Shown here piece after piece: positions 43,120-52,548 of a stretch of 64,000 nucleotides of DNA. The notes below the pieces were generated by a model that had not been told where the DNA came from, made no database searches, and saw only the letters and a list, made by a program, of their open reading frames with translations. Origin of the DNA: Salinivirga cyanobacteriivorans (GTDB taxonomy: Bacteria; Bacteroidota; Bacteroidia; Bacteroidales; Salinivirgaceae); the NCBI RefSeq assembly GCF_001443605.1, contig NZ_CP013118.1, positions 2,723,501 through 2,787,500 of the forward strand, read 5' to 3'. Positions within the stretch are counted from its first letter, which is position 1. Each line of letters opens with the position of its first letter. The translations under genes were made by a program, and so were the position numbers.

Positions 43120-45422
43120 AGCTTTTTTGTTTTTTTCTTTAATAATACGTAAACCCCAACAGCAGCAACGCTAAGTACAGTTATTTCACCAAGCGTGTCC
43201 AATGTTCTGAAATCCACGAGTATTACATTAACCACGTTTTTCCCAAAAGCTTCCTGATAACTTTTTTCAATGAAAAAATCAGAAATCGGGAGGTTAAAAT
43301 CTACATGAATTGCTTTTAAGGCCAGAATTGTCATTACACCTCCAAATGCCAGTGCAATAGCAGCATCGCGCAGACGCGTCGATTTTTTAGAAAGGGTGGC
43401 AAATTTTGGAAGTTTTTGTAACACTAACACAAAAATTACAATGGTTAAGGTTTCTACTATGATTTGCGTTATAGCTAAATCTACAGCACTGTAATAAAGA
43501 TATATTAGTGATATTCCATAGCCCGTTATCCCCATGGCTATAATTGTATTTAAGCGCGATCGTGATATGGCACTATATATCGCTGCCAGCATCATGATGC
43601 CAATGAGCCCGCTAATGTAGAATGGCTGAAGTGTAAATTTAGTATCAAGCTGCCAGTCGCGTGTAATAAAAATTTGCAACCATAGAAGCAGTGATGTGAA
43701 AAGTATAATGGTGAGAATATAATACCTGTGATAACCATGCTGAATGAGTTTTGTGTTTTTCCCTGAGTAGCCCACAAAACGATCGATCCCCGAAAGGAAA
43801 ACGTCTGAAAAATTAATGTAGAATATTCTGTCATTCAGTTTTCTCCAGCCCCGCAATAATTTGTTTTTTTTATATATCAAAAGGAATATAAGTACACCAG
43901 ATATTACTGTGAGAAGACTCAATAGAAATACCAGGTTTAAGCCATGCCACAGTTTTAACTTTATTTGTACGATCTCCACCCTGATTACTTCAATTGCGGG
44001 TTCGATTAAACCAGAAAGAAAATCTGGATATAAACCAAGTGCCAGACTAAGAAATGCCAGCGATGCCGGCCCTGCCAAATAATACAAGTCAATTTTTTTA
44101 GGGCGTTTTATATGGGTTAGTGCTTTGCCCATAAAAACTTTAAATAGAAAATAAAGGGAAATGGTCACCATCAAAATGTTAGAAACAACTCCAAAAATGA
44201 GTACCAAAAAACCTAATCCGGGCGATTGCACTTTTGCCTCATAAATAAGCTCTTTTCCTATAAACCCCAGCAGTGGTGGTAATCCGGCCATTGACAGTAA
44301 AGCTATAGCTGCAACGCCAAATCCATAGGGTAAAATGCGGGCCAGGCCGCCGAGTGAGTCAATATCCCGTGTACCTGTTTTTTTGTCGATATAGCCAGCA
44401 ATCATAAATAGTGAAGCTTTGTAAAAAGCATGCACAAATAGGAATACCATGGCTGCTTTAACCGACAGGTTGGTGTCGATACCAAATAAAAGAACCAATA
44501 AACCCAGGGCACTAATGGTTGTGTAGGCAAGTATTGCCTTAATATCTTTTTGAGTGATGGATAGATATGATCCTACCAACATGGTTATTGCACCAATGAC
44601 GGGTATAATGTGTGTCCATTCATCAGTTCCTCCTAAAACAGGGTTTAAGCGAGCAAGTAGAAAAACTCCGGCCTTTACCATAGTTGCTGAATGCAGGTAG
44701 GCGCTTACGGGAGTAGGAGCTTGCATAGCCCCGGGTAACCAAAAATGGAATGGAAACTGGGCCGATTTAGTGAAAATACCAATTAAAATTAGCAGTAAGG
44801 CTGGTAAATATATTTTGCTGGCCTTTATCTGTTCGGCATGTGCTATCCAGTCTGATAGGTTGTAACTATCAGCTATATTGTCAATTAGTATGATGCCGGC
44901 AAGCAGGGAAAGCCCTCCGAAAGTTGTAATAAAAAGTGACTGAAAGGCAGCCCTTCGGGCTGAGTCTTTTTCATTAAAAAAGCTAATAAGGAGAAATGAG
45001 AGCACACTTGTTAATTCCCAAAAGATGAAGAATTGTATCAAATTGGTAGAAAGTACCAGGCCAAGCATGGCTCCACTGAAAACCGATAAGTAAAAGTAAA
45101 ATCTTGATCTGCCCTCGTAGCTTTTCATATATGCTTTTGCATACAGAAAAACAAGTGCTCCTATCGCTGTAATTAATAATGCGAATATAAGGCTTAGTCC
45201 ATCGAGGGTAAATTCAATATTAAGCGATAGTTCAGGTATCCATGCAAAACTTTGTTTGGTTATTGTTCCTTTTGATATTGCCGGGATTCGTGTTATAAAA
45301 TAGATAAAAGCCCCAAAATGCAGAAGGGCCGGTATTATAGGTTTTACGCCCTTAATTTTTTGGGGAACAAGAAACATGGCAAATGCCACAACCAGGTATA
45401 GTAATAACACGTAAGGTTCCAT
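43116..45422 (-). CDS. mrpA: Na+/H+ antiporter subunit A
   Basis: 768-aa largest Mrp subunit, a NuoL-like antiporter module plus C-terminal NuoJ-like (DUF4040/MnhB-like) domains. Conserved features: FFIFWELTSVLSFLLISFFN (key Glu), AQFPFHFWLPGAMQAPTPVS (Lys and His region), LGLYPDFLSGLIEP, and late DLAITQIIVETLTIVIFVLV and FRTLDTLGEITVLSVAAVGV. Lengths of 750-800 aa are normal. The gene begins 14 nt after the universal stress protein gene and overlaps mrpB by 4 nt. The complex exchanges cytoplasmic Na+ for external H+, fitting a saline or alkaline niche. Confidence 0.95.
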   Translation of the reverse strand: MEPYVLLLYLVVAFAMFLVPQKIKGVKPIIPALLHFGAFIYFITRIPAISKGTITKQSFAWIPELSLNIEFTLDGLSLIFALLITAIGALVFLYAKAYMKSYEGRSRFYFYLSVFSGAMLGLVLSTNLIQFFIFWELTSVLSFLLISFFNEKDSARRAAFQSLFITTFGGLSLLAGIILIDNIADSYNLSDWIAHAEQIKASKIYLPALLLILIGIFTKSAQFPFHFWLPGAMQAPTPVSAYLHSATMVKAGVFLLARLNPVLGGTDEWTHIIPVIGAITMLVGSYLSITQKDIKAILAYTTISALGLLVLLFGIDTNLSVKAAMVFLFVHAFYKASLFMIAGYIDKKTGTRDIDSLGGLARILPYGFGVAAIALLSMAGLPPLLGFIGKELIYEAKVQSPGLGFLVLIFGVVSNILMVTISLYFLFKVFMGKALTHIKRPKKIDLYYLAGPASLAFLSLALGLYPDFLSGLIEPAIEVIRVEIVQIKLKLWHGLNLVFLLSLLTVISGVLIFLLIYKKNKLLRGWRKLNDRIFYINFSDVFLSGIDRFVGYSGKNTKLIQHGYHRYYILTIILFTSLLLWLQIFITRDWQLDTKFTLQPFYISGLIGIMMLAAIYSAISRSRLNTIIAMGITGYGISLIYLYYSAVDLAITQIIVETLTIVIFVLVLQKLPKFATLSKKSTRLRDAAIALAFGGVMTILALKAIHVDFNLPISDFFIEKSYQEAFGKNVVNVILVDFRTLDTLGEITVLSVAAVGVYVLLKKKTKKL

Positions 45423-45436
45423 GCAGACACAATGAA

Positions 45437-46366
45437 CTATCTAATTTTATTTTTATCTAAAATTCCGGCCGGATCAACAAATCCTTGCAAATATTTACTA
45501 AAATTAAGGTTAGTGGCAGCTGATGTTAAACTCAAAACCGGCACAGTCGACTCATTGATGATATGGTGCGCAAAGGCTCCTATGTAATTATCGTAGGTGT
45601 AACCTTCTTTGTGGGTCATTACCAAAATCAGCCCTCCATCTACATCTTTAGCGTATTGAAGAATTTTTCGGAAAGGTGGTTCATCATCTTTAGGAAATAG
45701 TTTAGTAGTACAGTGCAAGCCATTTTCTGTTATAGTTTTTTTCGCTTTTTTAAGTTTTTTATAAATGCGGCTTTCGCGCATTTTAATACCGCCAATTAAA
45801 GCAGATACCAGATGAATCTCTGCACCATAATTTAGACCGTGTACAATAGCACTGAATAGTTTTCGCCTCATCTCTTTGGTAAGGTCCAGTGGAACAATTA
45901 TTTTATCATTCATTTTTTCAATATTCCCCTTGAGCGTTAAAACTGGAACAGGGGATTTGAGTGTTACATGGTATACAGTACTGCCCAAATCTTTACTGGC
46001 ATCTTCGCCCTGGTGGTTTTCACCTAAAATAATCATGCGGGCATTGATATCTTCTGCCACGCTGAGTATTTTTTGATGTAGTTTGCCGCGTTCAACCCGG
46101 CTGCTAATTTTGATTTCTGAGGTTTCTGCTTTCAACTCATCAATCATTTTTTGAAGTTTGTCTTTGATTTGATTGGTGAGTTTTACAAGCTCTTCTGTAT
46201 TACTTTTACCGAAAAATTCAGACAGTATTCCGGGTGTTTCAATTACATGCAGAATTGTAATCTCTAAATTGAATTGCCTGCCCATATTTACGGCATATCT
46301 TAACGCTTGCTCAGAAGGTTTCTGAAAATCAACAGGAACCAAAATATTTTTTAATTTTTTCTCCAT
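45437..46366 (-). CDS. Tandem universal stress protein heading the Mrp operon
   Basis: 309 aa with two Usp domains (residues ~5-145 and ~150-290). The first begins NILVPVDFQKPSEQALRYAV. The second begins DKIIVPLDLTKEMRRKLFSA and ends in the SxVPVL strand. The ATP-binding GxxGx9GS pattern is not clear in either half, so nucleotide binding is uncertain. The end is 14 nt before mrpA on the same strand, so it is probably co-transcribed and may regulate or stabilise antiporter activity under salt or energy stress. That role is inferred from position only. Confidence 0.85.
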   Translation of the reverse strand: MEKKLKNILVPVDFQKPSEQALRYAVNMGRQFNLEITILHVIETPGILSEFFGKSNTEELVKLTNQIKDKLQKMIDELKAETSEIKISSRVERGKLHQKILSVAEDINARMIILGENHQGEDASKDLGSTVYHVTLKSPVPVLTLKGNIEKMNDKIIVPLDLTKEMRRKLFSAIVHGLNYGAEIHLVSALIGGIKMRESRIYKKLKKAKKTITENGLHCTTKLFPKDDEPPFRKILQYAKDVDGGLILVMTHKEGYTYDNYIGAFAHHIINESTVPVLSLTSAATNLNFSKYLQGFVDPAGILDKNKIR

Positions 46367-46801
46367 AATCTAAAATTTAATTATCGCTATAAATGCGCGC
46401 TAATCATGTATTTATATTAACATTGCCTGAAGAGATTTGTTTTAAAAAAACAGTTGCATTACATAACGATTTTGTTAATCTTTTCAGACAGTAAATTTAA
46501 ACGAAATGATAACCTGAAGGTTAAATTCATTTATATTTTTTAATGCTAATTACCGGAATCAATTTAACAAAAGTAATTGAAAACATAGGATTAGTACCTT
46601 TTTTCTGGGAAATAAGGATAACAATCCGGATAGTTAGGTTGTGTATGTATACATAATATGAAACAAGCATGATTAAAATAATTATTAAACACACACGCAG
46701 GAATGATTATTTTACATCATGCGGTTCCATCTGACCACTAAAATCAAAATTATAAACAGATGAAAATAAGGGTTTTTCAGGTTATGTGATTGAATAGAAA
46801 A
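46367..46801. other. 435-bp AT-rich gap between two Usp genes
   Basis: No ORF of interest. It contains a perfect 12-bp palindrome TATGTATACATA (46644-46655). A minus-strand TACTTTTG box at 46575-46568 could serve the Usp-Mrp operon with a leader of about 190 nt. No clear terminator follows the upstream Usp-TPR gene. Confidence 0.4.
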
Positions 46802-47932
46802 TCAGAGATTAAATTTTTCCAGATATTCATCGCCCCATATTCGTTTGACTATTTCTTTTGCATATGATCTGAAATGCGTTACCTTGTTGTCGTTGCCAAG
46901 GGCCTTATGCGTTTCCATTAATCCAATAATTACTGGTATATTGTCCGGGTATTCCTTTAAGGCCATTGTATATTTTTCCAGTGCCTTTTCGTAGTTTTTA
47001 TTTTTATATAAAACCCGGGCAGCATTTAAAATTGATTCAATAGATTTTAAATTGCTTTCAAAATAACTGTCTGTAATATCGCGTGCTTTTGTTGTTATGA
47101 AGTTGCAAGGTACCTCTCGAGTTACTTTTTCAGTAATACTTCCCATTAGAATTCGACTAAGGTTTGATTTCCCGGTTGTTCCCATCAGGAGTAAATCAAT
47201 TTTGTTTTCTTCAATAAACTGGAGGATTTCCTGATGAGGATTGCCCTCCCTCATTTCTATTTTGTGTTTAATGCTTTTGAGCTGAAATTTGTCAAGGAAG
47301 CTGGCAAAATCTTTTTCCTGAGTTGCTTTTAATCGCTTATTTTCTGCTGCATTATCTACTTCAAACCGTTTCGAAAATATATCGATTGGTTTAAATACAT
47401 TCAGGATATAGAGTTCAGCATTAAAATGCTCTGCAAGTGTAATAGCATTTTTCAATGCCCTTTGCGCTGCATCAGAAAAATCAACAGGGCAAACAATTTT
47501 TTTGATATGGTCAATCCCCCTATTTTTTATAACTAAAAGCGGAATTTGGTTTTTCCGTATTAATTTTTCAGTTGTCGTTCCCAGTTTATATGAATCGCCT
47601 TTAGAAGCTTCACGCGCTCCGGCAATTATAACATTGTAATCTTCGTTTTGTGCCTCCTGAATAATGCGCTCAAAAGGAGCCCCGAATTCTATTATTGTTT
47701 TATTAACTGTAACACCTTCGGATTTCACTTTATTGGCATACTCTTGGAGTTTTTTAGCATAATTTTCTTTAACTACTGTCTTCATGTTTGGAGAAAGGTC
47801 ATCATCCTCAATTACATGTATTAAAGACACCTGAGAGTTGAATTCTTGTGCAAAAAGAATTGCATTTTCAATTACTTTATTTGATAAAGGACTAAAATCT
47901 ACGGTGGCCAGTATATTTTTTAATAGTTTCAT
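46802..47932 (-). CDS. Universal stress protein with C-terminal TPR-like tail
   Basis: 376 aa. Two Usp domains: residues ~1-140 (NILATVDFSPLSNKVIENAI) and ~143-282 (KKIVCPVDFSDAAQRALKNA). The second contains LLMGTTGKSNLSRILMGSIT, which matches the G2xG9xG(S/T) ATP-binding loop, so this half should bind ATP. Residues ~290-376 form a helical pair resembling a TPR repeat (YKNKNYEKALEKYTMALKEY, then a second repeat). TPR tails usually mediate protein binding, which would make this an ATP-dependent adaptor. Separated by 435 bp from the Usp-Mrp operon, same strand. Confidence 0.85.
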   Translation of the reverse strand: MKLLKNILATVDFSPLSNKVIENAILFAQEFNSQVSLIHVIEDDDLSPNMKTVVKENYAKKLQEYANKVKSEGVTVNKTIIEFGAPFERIIQEAQNEDYNVIIAGAREASKGDSYKLGTTTEKLIRKNQIPLLVIKNRGIDHIKKIVCPVDFSDAAQRALKNAITLAEHFNAELYILNVFKPIDIFSKRFEVDNAAENKRLKATQEKDFASFLDKFQLKSIKHKIEMREGNPHQEILQFIEENKIDLLLMGTTGKSNLSRILMGSITEKVTREVPCNFITTKARDITDSYFESNLKSIESILNAARVLYKNKNYEKALEKYTMALKEYPDNIPVIIGLMETHKALGNDNKVTHFRSYAKEIVKRIWGDEYLEKFNL

Positions 47933-48128
47933 AATTGCAATTTTTTGTTAATGTTTATTAGGTGAAAGTTTAACAAGCCATTTTGAATTTTTGTTTACGG
48001 GACTGTTAATATAAGATGTAATTTATGATTAACTGGCATTAAATTAGATTTTTACTGTTTGTTTGGGTGGGTTTTTTTGTGCTTAAAAAGAAATGTGATT
48101 TAATGCTGTGATTCTGAATATTGTTCAT

Positions 48129-48163
48129 AAAAAAATGGCTGTTCAAAATGTTGAACAGCCATT
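48129..48163 (-). terminator. Rho-independent terminator for the Bax-inhibitor-1 gene
   Basis: Perfect 13-bp arms AATGGCTGTTCAA (48134-48146) and TTGAACAGCCATT (48151-48163) with a 4-nt loop, followed on the minus strand by a T run. It is 22 nt past the stop codon at 48186. Confidence 0.85.
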
Positions 48164-48185
48164 CAATAATTAAGGTGTTGAATAT

Positions 48186-48935
48186 TTAGTCTCTCCCTGC
48201 AAACAGGGCAAGTAATCTTAATATCTCGATATACAACCAAATGAGGGTAACCATAAGCCCAAATGCTGCATACCATTCCATATTTTTATCTAATCCGGCC
48301 TGGCTGCCTTTCTCTATAAAATCAAAATCGAGTATAAGGTTGAGTGATGCAATTATTACAATAACCAATGATATGCCAATACCCAGCGGGCTCGATTCAT
48401 ACATGAAAGTCAGGTTTGCACCAAACATATTTGCAATTATAGTTACAAAATACACCAGCGCTACACCTCCGGTTGCAGCCATTACACCTGCTCTGAATTT
48501 TTTTGTTGGTTTAATAATACCTGCTCTGTAAAGCATAAGCATTGCAAAAAGCACACCGAAGGTTAAGGCAATTGCTCTCATCACAATTCCTTCTGCCGGG
48601 AACATGGCATTGAAATATGCCGATATAGCGCCCAGAAATAGTCCTTCCAGCACAGCATAAATTGGGGCAACGTATTTGGCAAGGTTTCGTTTGAAAACAA
48701 TTACCATTGCTGCGATAAAACCACCAATAGCGCCACCAATCATCCAGCCCTGTACCATTTCGGGTCCGGCACTTAAAAACTTGCTCCAGGTGTATGAAGC
48801 TCCAGCCACAGTAAGAAACACTAATAATGCAGTTTTTTGAATGCTTCCGTTAATGGTCATGGTTTGTGCTCCGCTTTCAGCAACTGATTTTCTGAATATT
48901 TTTTCGCTCAAAGCGGGGTTAGATGTACGTAGCAT
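48186..48935 (-). CDS. Bax inhibitor-1/YccA family membrane protein
   Basis: 249 aa with seven hydrophobic helices. The first cytoplasmic segment has the SEKIFRKSVAESGAQTMTIN type. Conserved helix 3-5 sequences include YAVLEGLFLGAISAYFNAMF and the final NLILDFDFIEKGSQAGLDKN followed by EWYAAFGLMVTLIWLYIEIL, with the acidic pH-sensing Asp residues of the YetJ/BI-1 family. Members are Ca2+-leak channels or stress-related membrane proteins; the bacterial role is poorly defined. Single gene with its own terminator. Confidence 0.9.
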   Translation of the reverse strand: MLRTSNPALSEKIFRKSVAESGAQTMTINGSIQKTALLVFLTVAGASYTWSKFLSAGPEMVQGWMIGGAIGGFIAAMVIVFKRNLAKYVAPIYAVLEGLFLGAISAYFNAMFPAEGIVMRAIALTFGVLFAMLMLYRAGIIKPTKKFRAGVMAATGGVALVYFVTIIANMFGANLTFMYESSPLGIGISLVIVIIASLNLILDFDFIEKGSQAGLDKNMEWYAAFGLMVTLIWLYIEILRLLALFAGRD

Positions 48936-49016
48936 AATCGTAATTTTTTAATATAACAATTACAAATTTTAGGCCGAACTTAGGGTCTACCCGTGGCCTA
49001 AATTGCAAACGATTTG

Positions 49017-51206
49017 TTAATTTGCCATTTCAGAGAAAAACTTAATGCGCATTAACCTGATGTCTTCTTCTGTATACTCTTCTTCTCCAAGTTCATCCAG
49101 CGCATTTTCAAGGGATTCATTTTCTGCTTCTTCCAGAAAATACGCATATACATCATCTTGTTTTTCTTCATCCACAACCTGGTCGATGTAGTAACCAATA
49201 TTTAATCGTGTACCCGAATAAACAATGGCTTCAACTTCTTTAAGCAGGTCTTCCATTTCCATTCCTTTTGCAGCAGCAATGTCGTCCAATGGTATTTTGC
49301 GATCGATAGATTGTATGATGTATACTTTTAACCCTGATTTATTGACAACTGACTTAACAACCATATCTTCGGGCCGTTCAATCTCGTTCTCGTCAACATA
49401 TTTCTTTATCAATTCCACGAAATCTTTACCATATCTTTTGGCTTTACCTTGCCCTACGCCAGTCATGTTTTGGAGTTCTTCTATACTGATAGGGTAGTGT
49501 ATGGCCATGTCCTGAAGCGATGGATCCTGGAAAATTACAAAAGGAGGTATCTCTTTACGTTTAGCTATTTTTTTACGTAAATCTTTAAGCATTCCAAATA
49601 GCACCGGATCTGCCGATGCGGTATTTGCACTTGAGCTATGTACGTCATCATCCTGCTCGTCATCAGGGAACTCGTGTTCTTTATATAAGGTTACAGCGTA
49701 AGGATTCTTTAAGAATTCTTCACCTTTTTCTGTAACTGTGAGCAGTCCATAATTTTCGATATTCTTACGAAGCAGTTTTTTTATTAACGCCTGCCTGATG
49801 ATGGCATTCCAGAAACGGGCATCATGGTCACCACCCGAACCGAATAAAGGTGATTTATGGTGTTTGTATGATTTTATTGCTGAATCGGCTACACCAGCGA
49901 GCAATTTTGATATATAATCGGCCTTAAAGCTCTCTTTTATGGCCTTAATGGTCTCAATTATTTGAACAATATAGTCCTTCCCTTCAAAGGTTTCTTTAGG
50001 GTTAAGGCAGTTATCGCAATTGCCACATGGCTCTTCCAGGGTTTCTCCAAAATAGTTTAATAACTGCTGCACACGGCATACTCCTGATTCTGCATAAGTT
50101 ACAACTTCGTTAAGCAGTTGATTACCAATTTCTTGCTCGGCAACAGGTTTGCCCTGCATAAATTTCTCAAGCTTTTGTATGTCTTTATAGGCATAAAAAG
50201 CAATGCATTTACCTTCTCCACCGTCGCGGCCTGCGCGTCCTGTTTCCTGGTAGTAGCTTTCCAGACTTTTCGGTATATCGTAATGAATTACAAACCGTAC
50301 ATCCGGCTTATCAATTCCCATCCCAAAAGCAATGGTTGCCACAATTACATCGATTTCTTCCATTAGGAATTTGTCCTGGTTGCCTGTGCGGGTAGCGGCA
50401 TCCATACCTGCATGGTAAGCCAGCGCTTTTATTCCGTTTACGCGAAGCGTCTCGGCAAGCTCTTCTACTTTTTTACGGCTGAGACAATAAATAATACCTG
50501 ATTTTCCCTGGTTATCTTTCAGGAATTTTATGATTTGTTTGTTGACGTTCTTTTTGGGGCGTATTTCATAGTAAAGGTTGTGCCTGCGGAATGATGATTT
50601 ATAGACATTGGCCTCCAACATACCCAGATTCTTTTGAATATCGTGTTGAACTTTTGGTGTGGCAGTAGCTGTTAGTGCAATGATGGGTGCGCGACCAATG
50701 GTTTCTACAATTGGTCTTATACGGCGGTACTCTGGTCTGAAATCATGCCCCCATTCCGATATACAATGTGCTTCATCAATAGCGTAAAACTGAATATTAG
50801 CTTTTTTAAGAAAAAGAATATTTTCTTCTTTAGTTAGGGATTCCGGCGCTACATATAATAACCTGGTTTTGTTATTTAGTACGTCTTCGCGCACCCTTGT
50901 CATTTCTGTTTTATTTAGAGAAGAATTTAAAAAATGAGCAATGCTGTCATCTCCGGCATAACTACGCATAGCATCGACCTGGTTTTTCATTAATGCAATT
51001 AGTGGAGAAATGACGATGGCTGTTCCTTCTTGTAAAAGTGCAGGTAGCTGATAACATAATGATTTACCACCACCGGTTGGCATTAGAACAAATGTATCAT
51101 TGTTTTGAAGCAAATTCTCAATAATAGCTTCCTGGTTCCCTTTGAAAGTATCAAAACCAAAATGCTTTTTCAATTCAGCACTAAGCTTACTATGTTTTTC
51201 ATTCAT
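49017..51206 (-). CDS. recQ: ATP-dependent DNA helicase RecQ
   Basis: 729-aa superfamily 2 helicase. Walker A LMPTGGGKSLCYQLPALL (~residue 40), DEAH box YAIDEAHCISEWGHDFRP (~143), motif VI QETGRAGRDGGEGKC. The Zn-binding four-cysteine cluster is CRVQQLLNYFGE...CGNCDNC. An RQC winged helix follows, then an HRDC domain around FQDPSLQDMAIHYPISIEEL, and a long acidic tail. RecQ unwinds DNA 3'-5' in recombination and repair. A 15-bp palindrome lies 26 bp upstream of the start. Divergent with kdsD. Confidence 0.96.
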   Translation of the reverse strand: MNEKHSKLSAELKKHFGFDTFKGNQEAIIENLLQNNDTFVLMPTGGGKSLCYQLPALLQEGTAIVISPLIALMKNQVDAMRSYAGDDSIAHFLNSSLNKTEMTRVREDVLNNKTRLLYVAPESLTKEENILFLKKANIQFYAIDEAHCISEWGHDFRPEYRRIRPIVETIGRAPIIALTATATPKVQHDIQKNLGMLEANVYKSSFRRHNLYYEIRPKKNVNKQIIKFLKDNQGKSGIIYCLSRKKVEELAETLRVNGIKALAYHAGMDAATRTGNQDKFLMEEIDVIVATIAFGMGIDKPDVRFVIHYDIPKSLESYYQETGRAGRDGGEGKCIAFYAYKDIQKLEKFMQGKPVAEQEIGNQLLNEVVTYAESGVCRVQQLLNYFGETLEEPCGNCDNCLNPKETFEGKDYIVQIIETIKAIKESFKADYISKLLAGVADSAIKSYKHHKSPLFGSGGDHDARFWNAIIRQALIKKLLRKNIENYGLLTVTEKGEEFLKNPYAVTLYKEHEFPDDEQDDDVHSSSANTASADPVLFGMLKDLRKKIAKRKEIPPFVIFQDPSLQDMAIHYPISIEELQNMTGVGQGKAKRYGKDFVELIKKYVDENEIERPEDMVVKSVVNKSGLKVYIIQSIDRKIPLDDIAAAKGMEMEDLLKEVEAIVYSGTRLNIGYYIDQVVDEEKQDDVYAYFLEEAENESLENALDELGEEEYTEEDIRLMRIKFFSEMAN

Positions 51207-51232
51207 TTGAGCATATATTTTCTAAAAATCTA

Positions 51233-51247
51233 TTACTAAGTTAGTAA
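51233..51247. promoter_or_regulatory. Palindrome TTACTAAGTTAGTAA between recQ and kdsD
   Basis: Perfect 7-bp arms around one base lie in the divergent intergenic region, 26 bp upstream of recQ. This looks like an operator for a dimeric regulator, but none is identified. Confidence 0.35.
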
Positions 51248-51401
51248 AATTCCAATACATTTATTTTTATTTTGTCTGTTATTCGGGTGATATTTTTTAG
51301 GTTTTATCAACAAACATGGACTTATTGATCCTGAGTGAAATAAAATCTAGTAATTTTACCCACTTTAACCCGATAAGCATTTTACAAAAACTGTGCATAA
51401 A

Positions 51402-52382
51402 ATGAATGAACATAAACGTAACTATCAGAATATTTTAAAAATTGCAGTCAAGTCCATTGAACACGAAGCTTTAGCTATTAAAAACCTTGTGAATTATTTA
51501 GATGAAGATTTTGCTAAGGTTGTTGAATTGATTTATAATTCTGACGGGAGATTAATTGTTACAGGAATCGGTAAAAGTGCCATTATTGCCAATAAAATTG
51601 TTGCAACCTTAAATTCAACAGGCACACCTGCTGTATTTATGCATGCTGCCGATGCCATTCATGGCGATTTGGGTATTGTACGGGAGCACGATAGTGTTTT
51701 GTGTATTTCAAAAAGCGGCAATACTCCTGAAATCAAGGTGCTGGTTCCTTTAATTAAGTCCAGAGGCAATACCCTGATTGGTATGGTAAGCAATGCCGAT
51801 TCATTTTTAGGTAAAAATGCTGATTATCTCTTAAAAAGTACAATCGAAAAAGAGGCATGTCCCAATAATTTGGCTCCCACCTCGAGTACTACAGCCCAAT
51901 TGGTTTTAGGTGATGCTCTGGCAATTGCGCTCATTGATTATAGAGACTTTGGCGAGGAAGACTTTGCACGTTTTCATCCCGGGGGCGCACTGGGCAAAAA
52001 ACTCTACATGCGTGTAAGCGATTTATACAAAAATAACCCCAGGCCAATGGTTTCTCCAGATACACCAGTTGAACAGGTGATTCTTGAAATATCTGAAAAA
52101 CGACTTGGTGCTGCAATTGTTGTAGACAAAAATTTAGATGTGGTTGGCATTATTACGGATGGGGATTTGAGAAGAATGATGCAGAAAAAGTTGGATATTG
52201 CCTCTACTAAAGCGGAGGATATTATGAGCCGTAATCCAAAAACAATTGCTCCCGAAGCCATGGCAATTAAAGCTTTTAACATGATGGAGGACAATAGTAT
52301 CACACAGCTTGCTGTTGCAGCAGAGGGGAAGTATGAGGGTATGGTGCATTTACACGATATATTAAAAGAAGGCATTGTATAG
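51402..52382 (+). CDS. kdsD: D-arabinose 5-phosphate isomerase (KdsD/KpsF)
   Basis: 326 aa. Converts ribulose 5-phosphate to arabinose 5-phosphate, the first dedicated step toward KDO for LPS or capsule. SIS domain residues ~35-180: GRLIVTGIGKSAIIANKIVA, then VLCISKSGNTPEIKVLVPLI and LAPTSSTTAQLVLGDALAIA. Two CBS domains (~205-326) follow, with VVGIITDGDLRRMMQKKLD. Typical family length. I chose the ATG at 51402; a GTG at 51393 would add three residues. Confidence 0.93.
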   Translation: MNEHKRNYQNILKIAVKSIEHEALAIKNLVNYLDEDFAKVVELIYNSDGRLIVTGIGKSAIIANKIVATLNSTGTPAVFMHAADAIHGDLGIVREHDSVLCISKSGNTPEIKVLVPLIKSRGNTLIGMVSNADSFLGKNADYLLKSTIEKEACPNNLAPTSSTTAQLVLGDALAIALIDYRDFGEEDFARFHPGGALGKKLYMRVSDLYKNNPRPMVSPDTPVEQVILEISEKRLGAAIVVDKNLDVVGIITDGDLRRMMQKKLDIASTKAEDIMSRNPKTIAPEAMAIKAFNMMEDNSITQLAVAAEGKYEGMVHLHDILKEGIV

Positions 52383-52548
52383 CCATGTTTCATAAAACAT
52401 GATTAGAAAAACCAGGAGTTTTGAATACTTCTTTTCTCTGTTTATGCTGTAACAGGTCATAATTATAAACTTTAAACAGAAAGTTGAGTTGTTGAATAAG
52501 AAGACTTTATTTTCCGTTTTGTTTTCAGTGAATTAAAAAACCGGCAGG

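Noticed and set aside
46367-46801. A small RNA or riboswitch upstream of the Usp-Mrp operon
   Set aside because: No stable stem or known motif was found; only a 12-bp palindrome and a weak -7 box.
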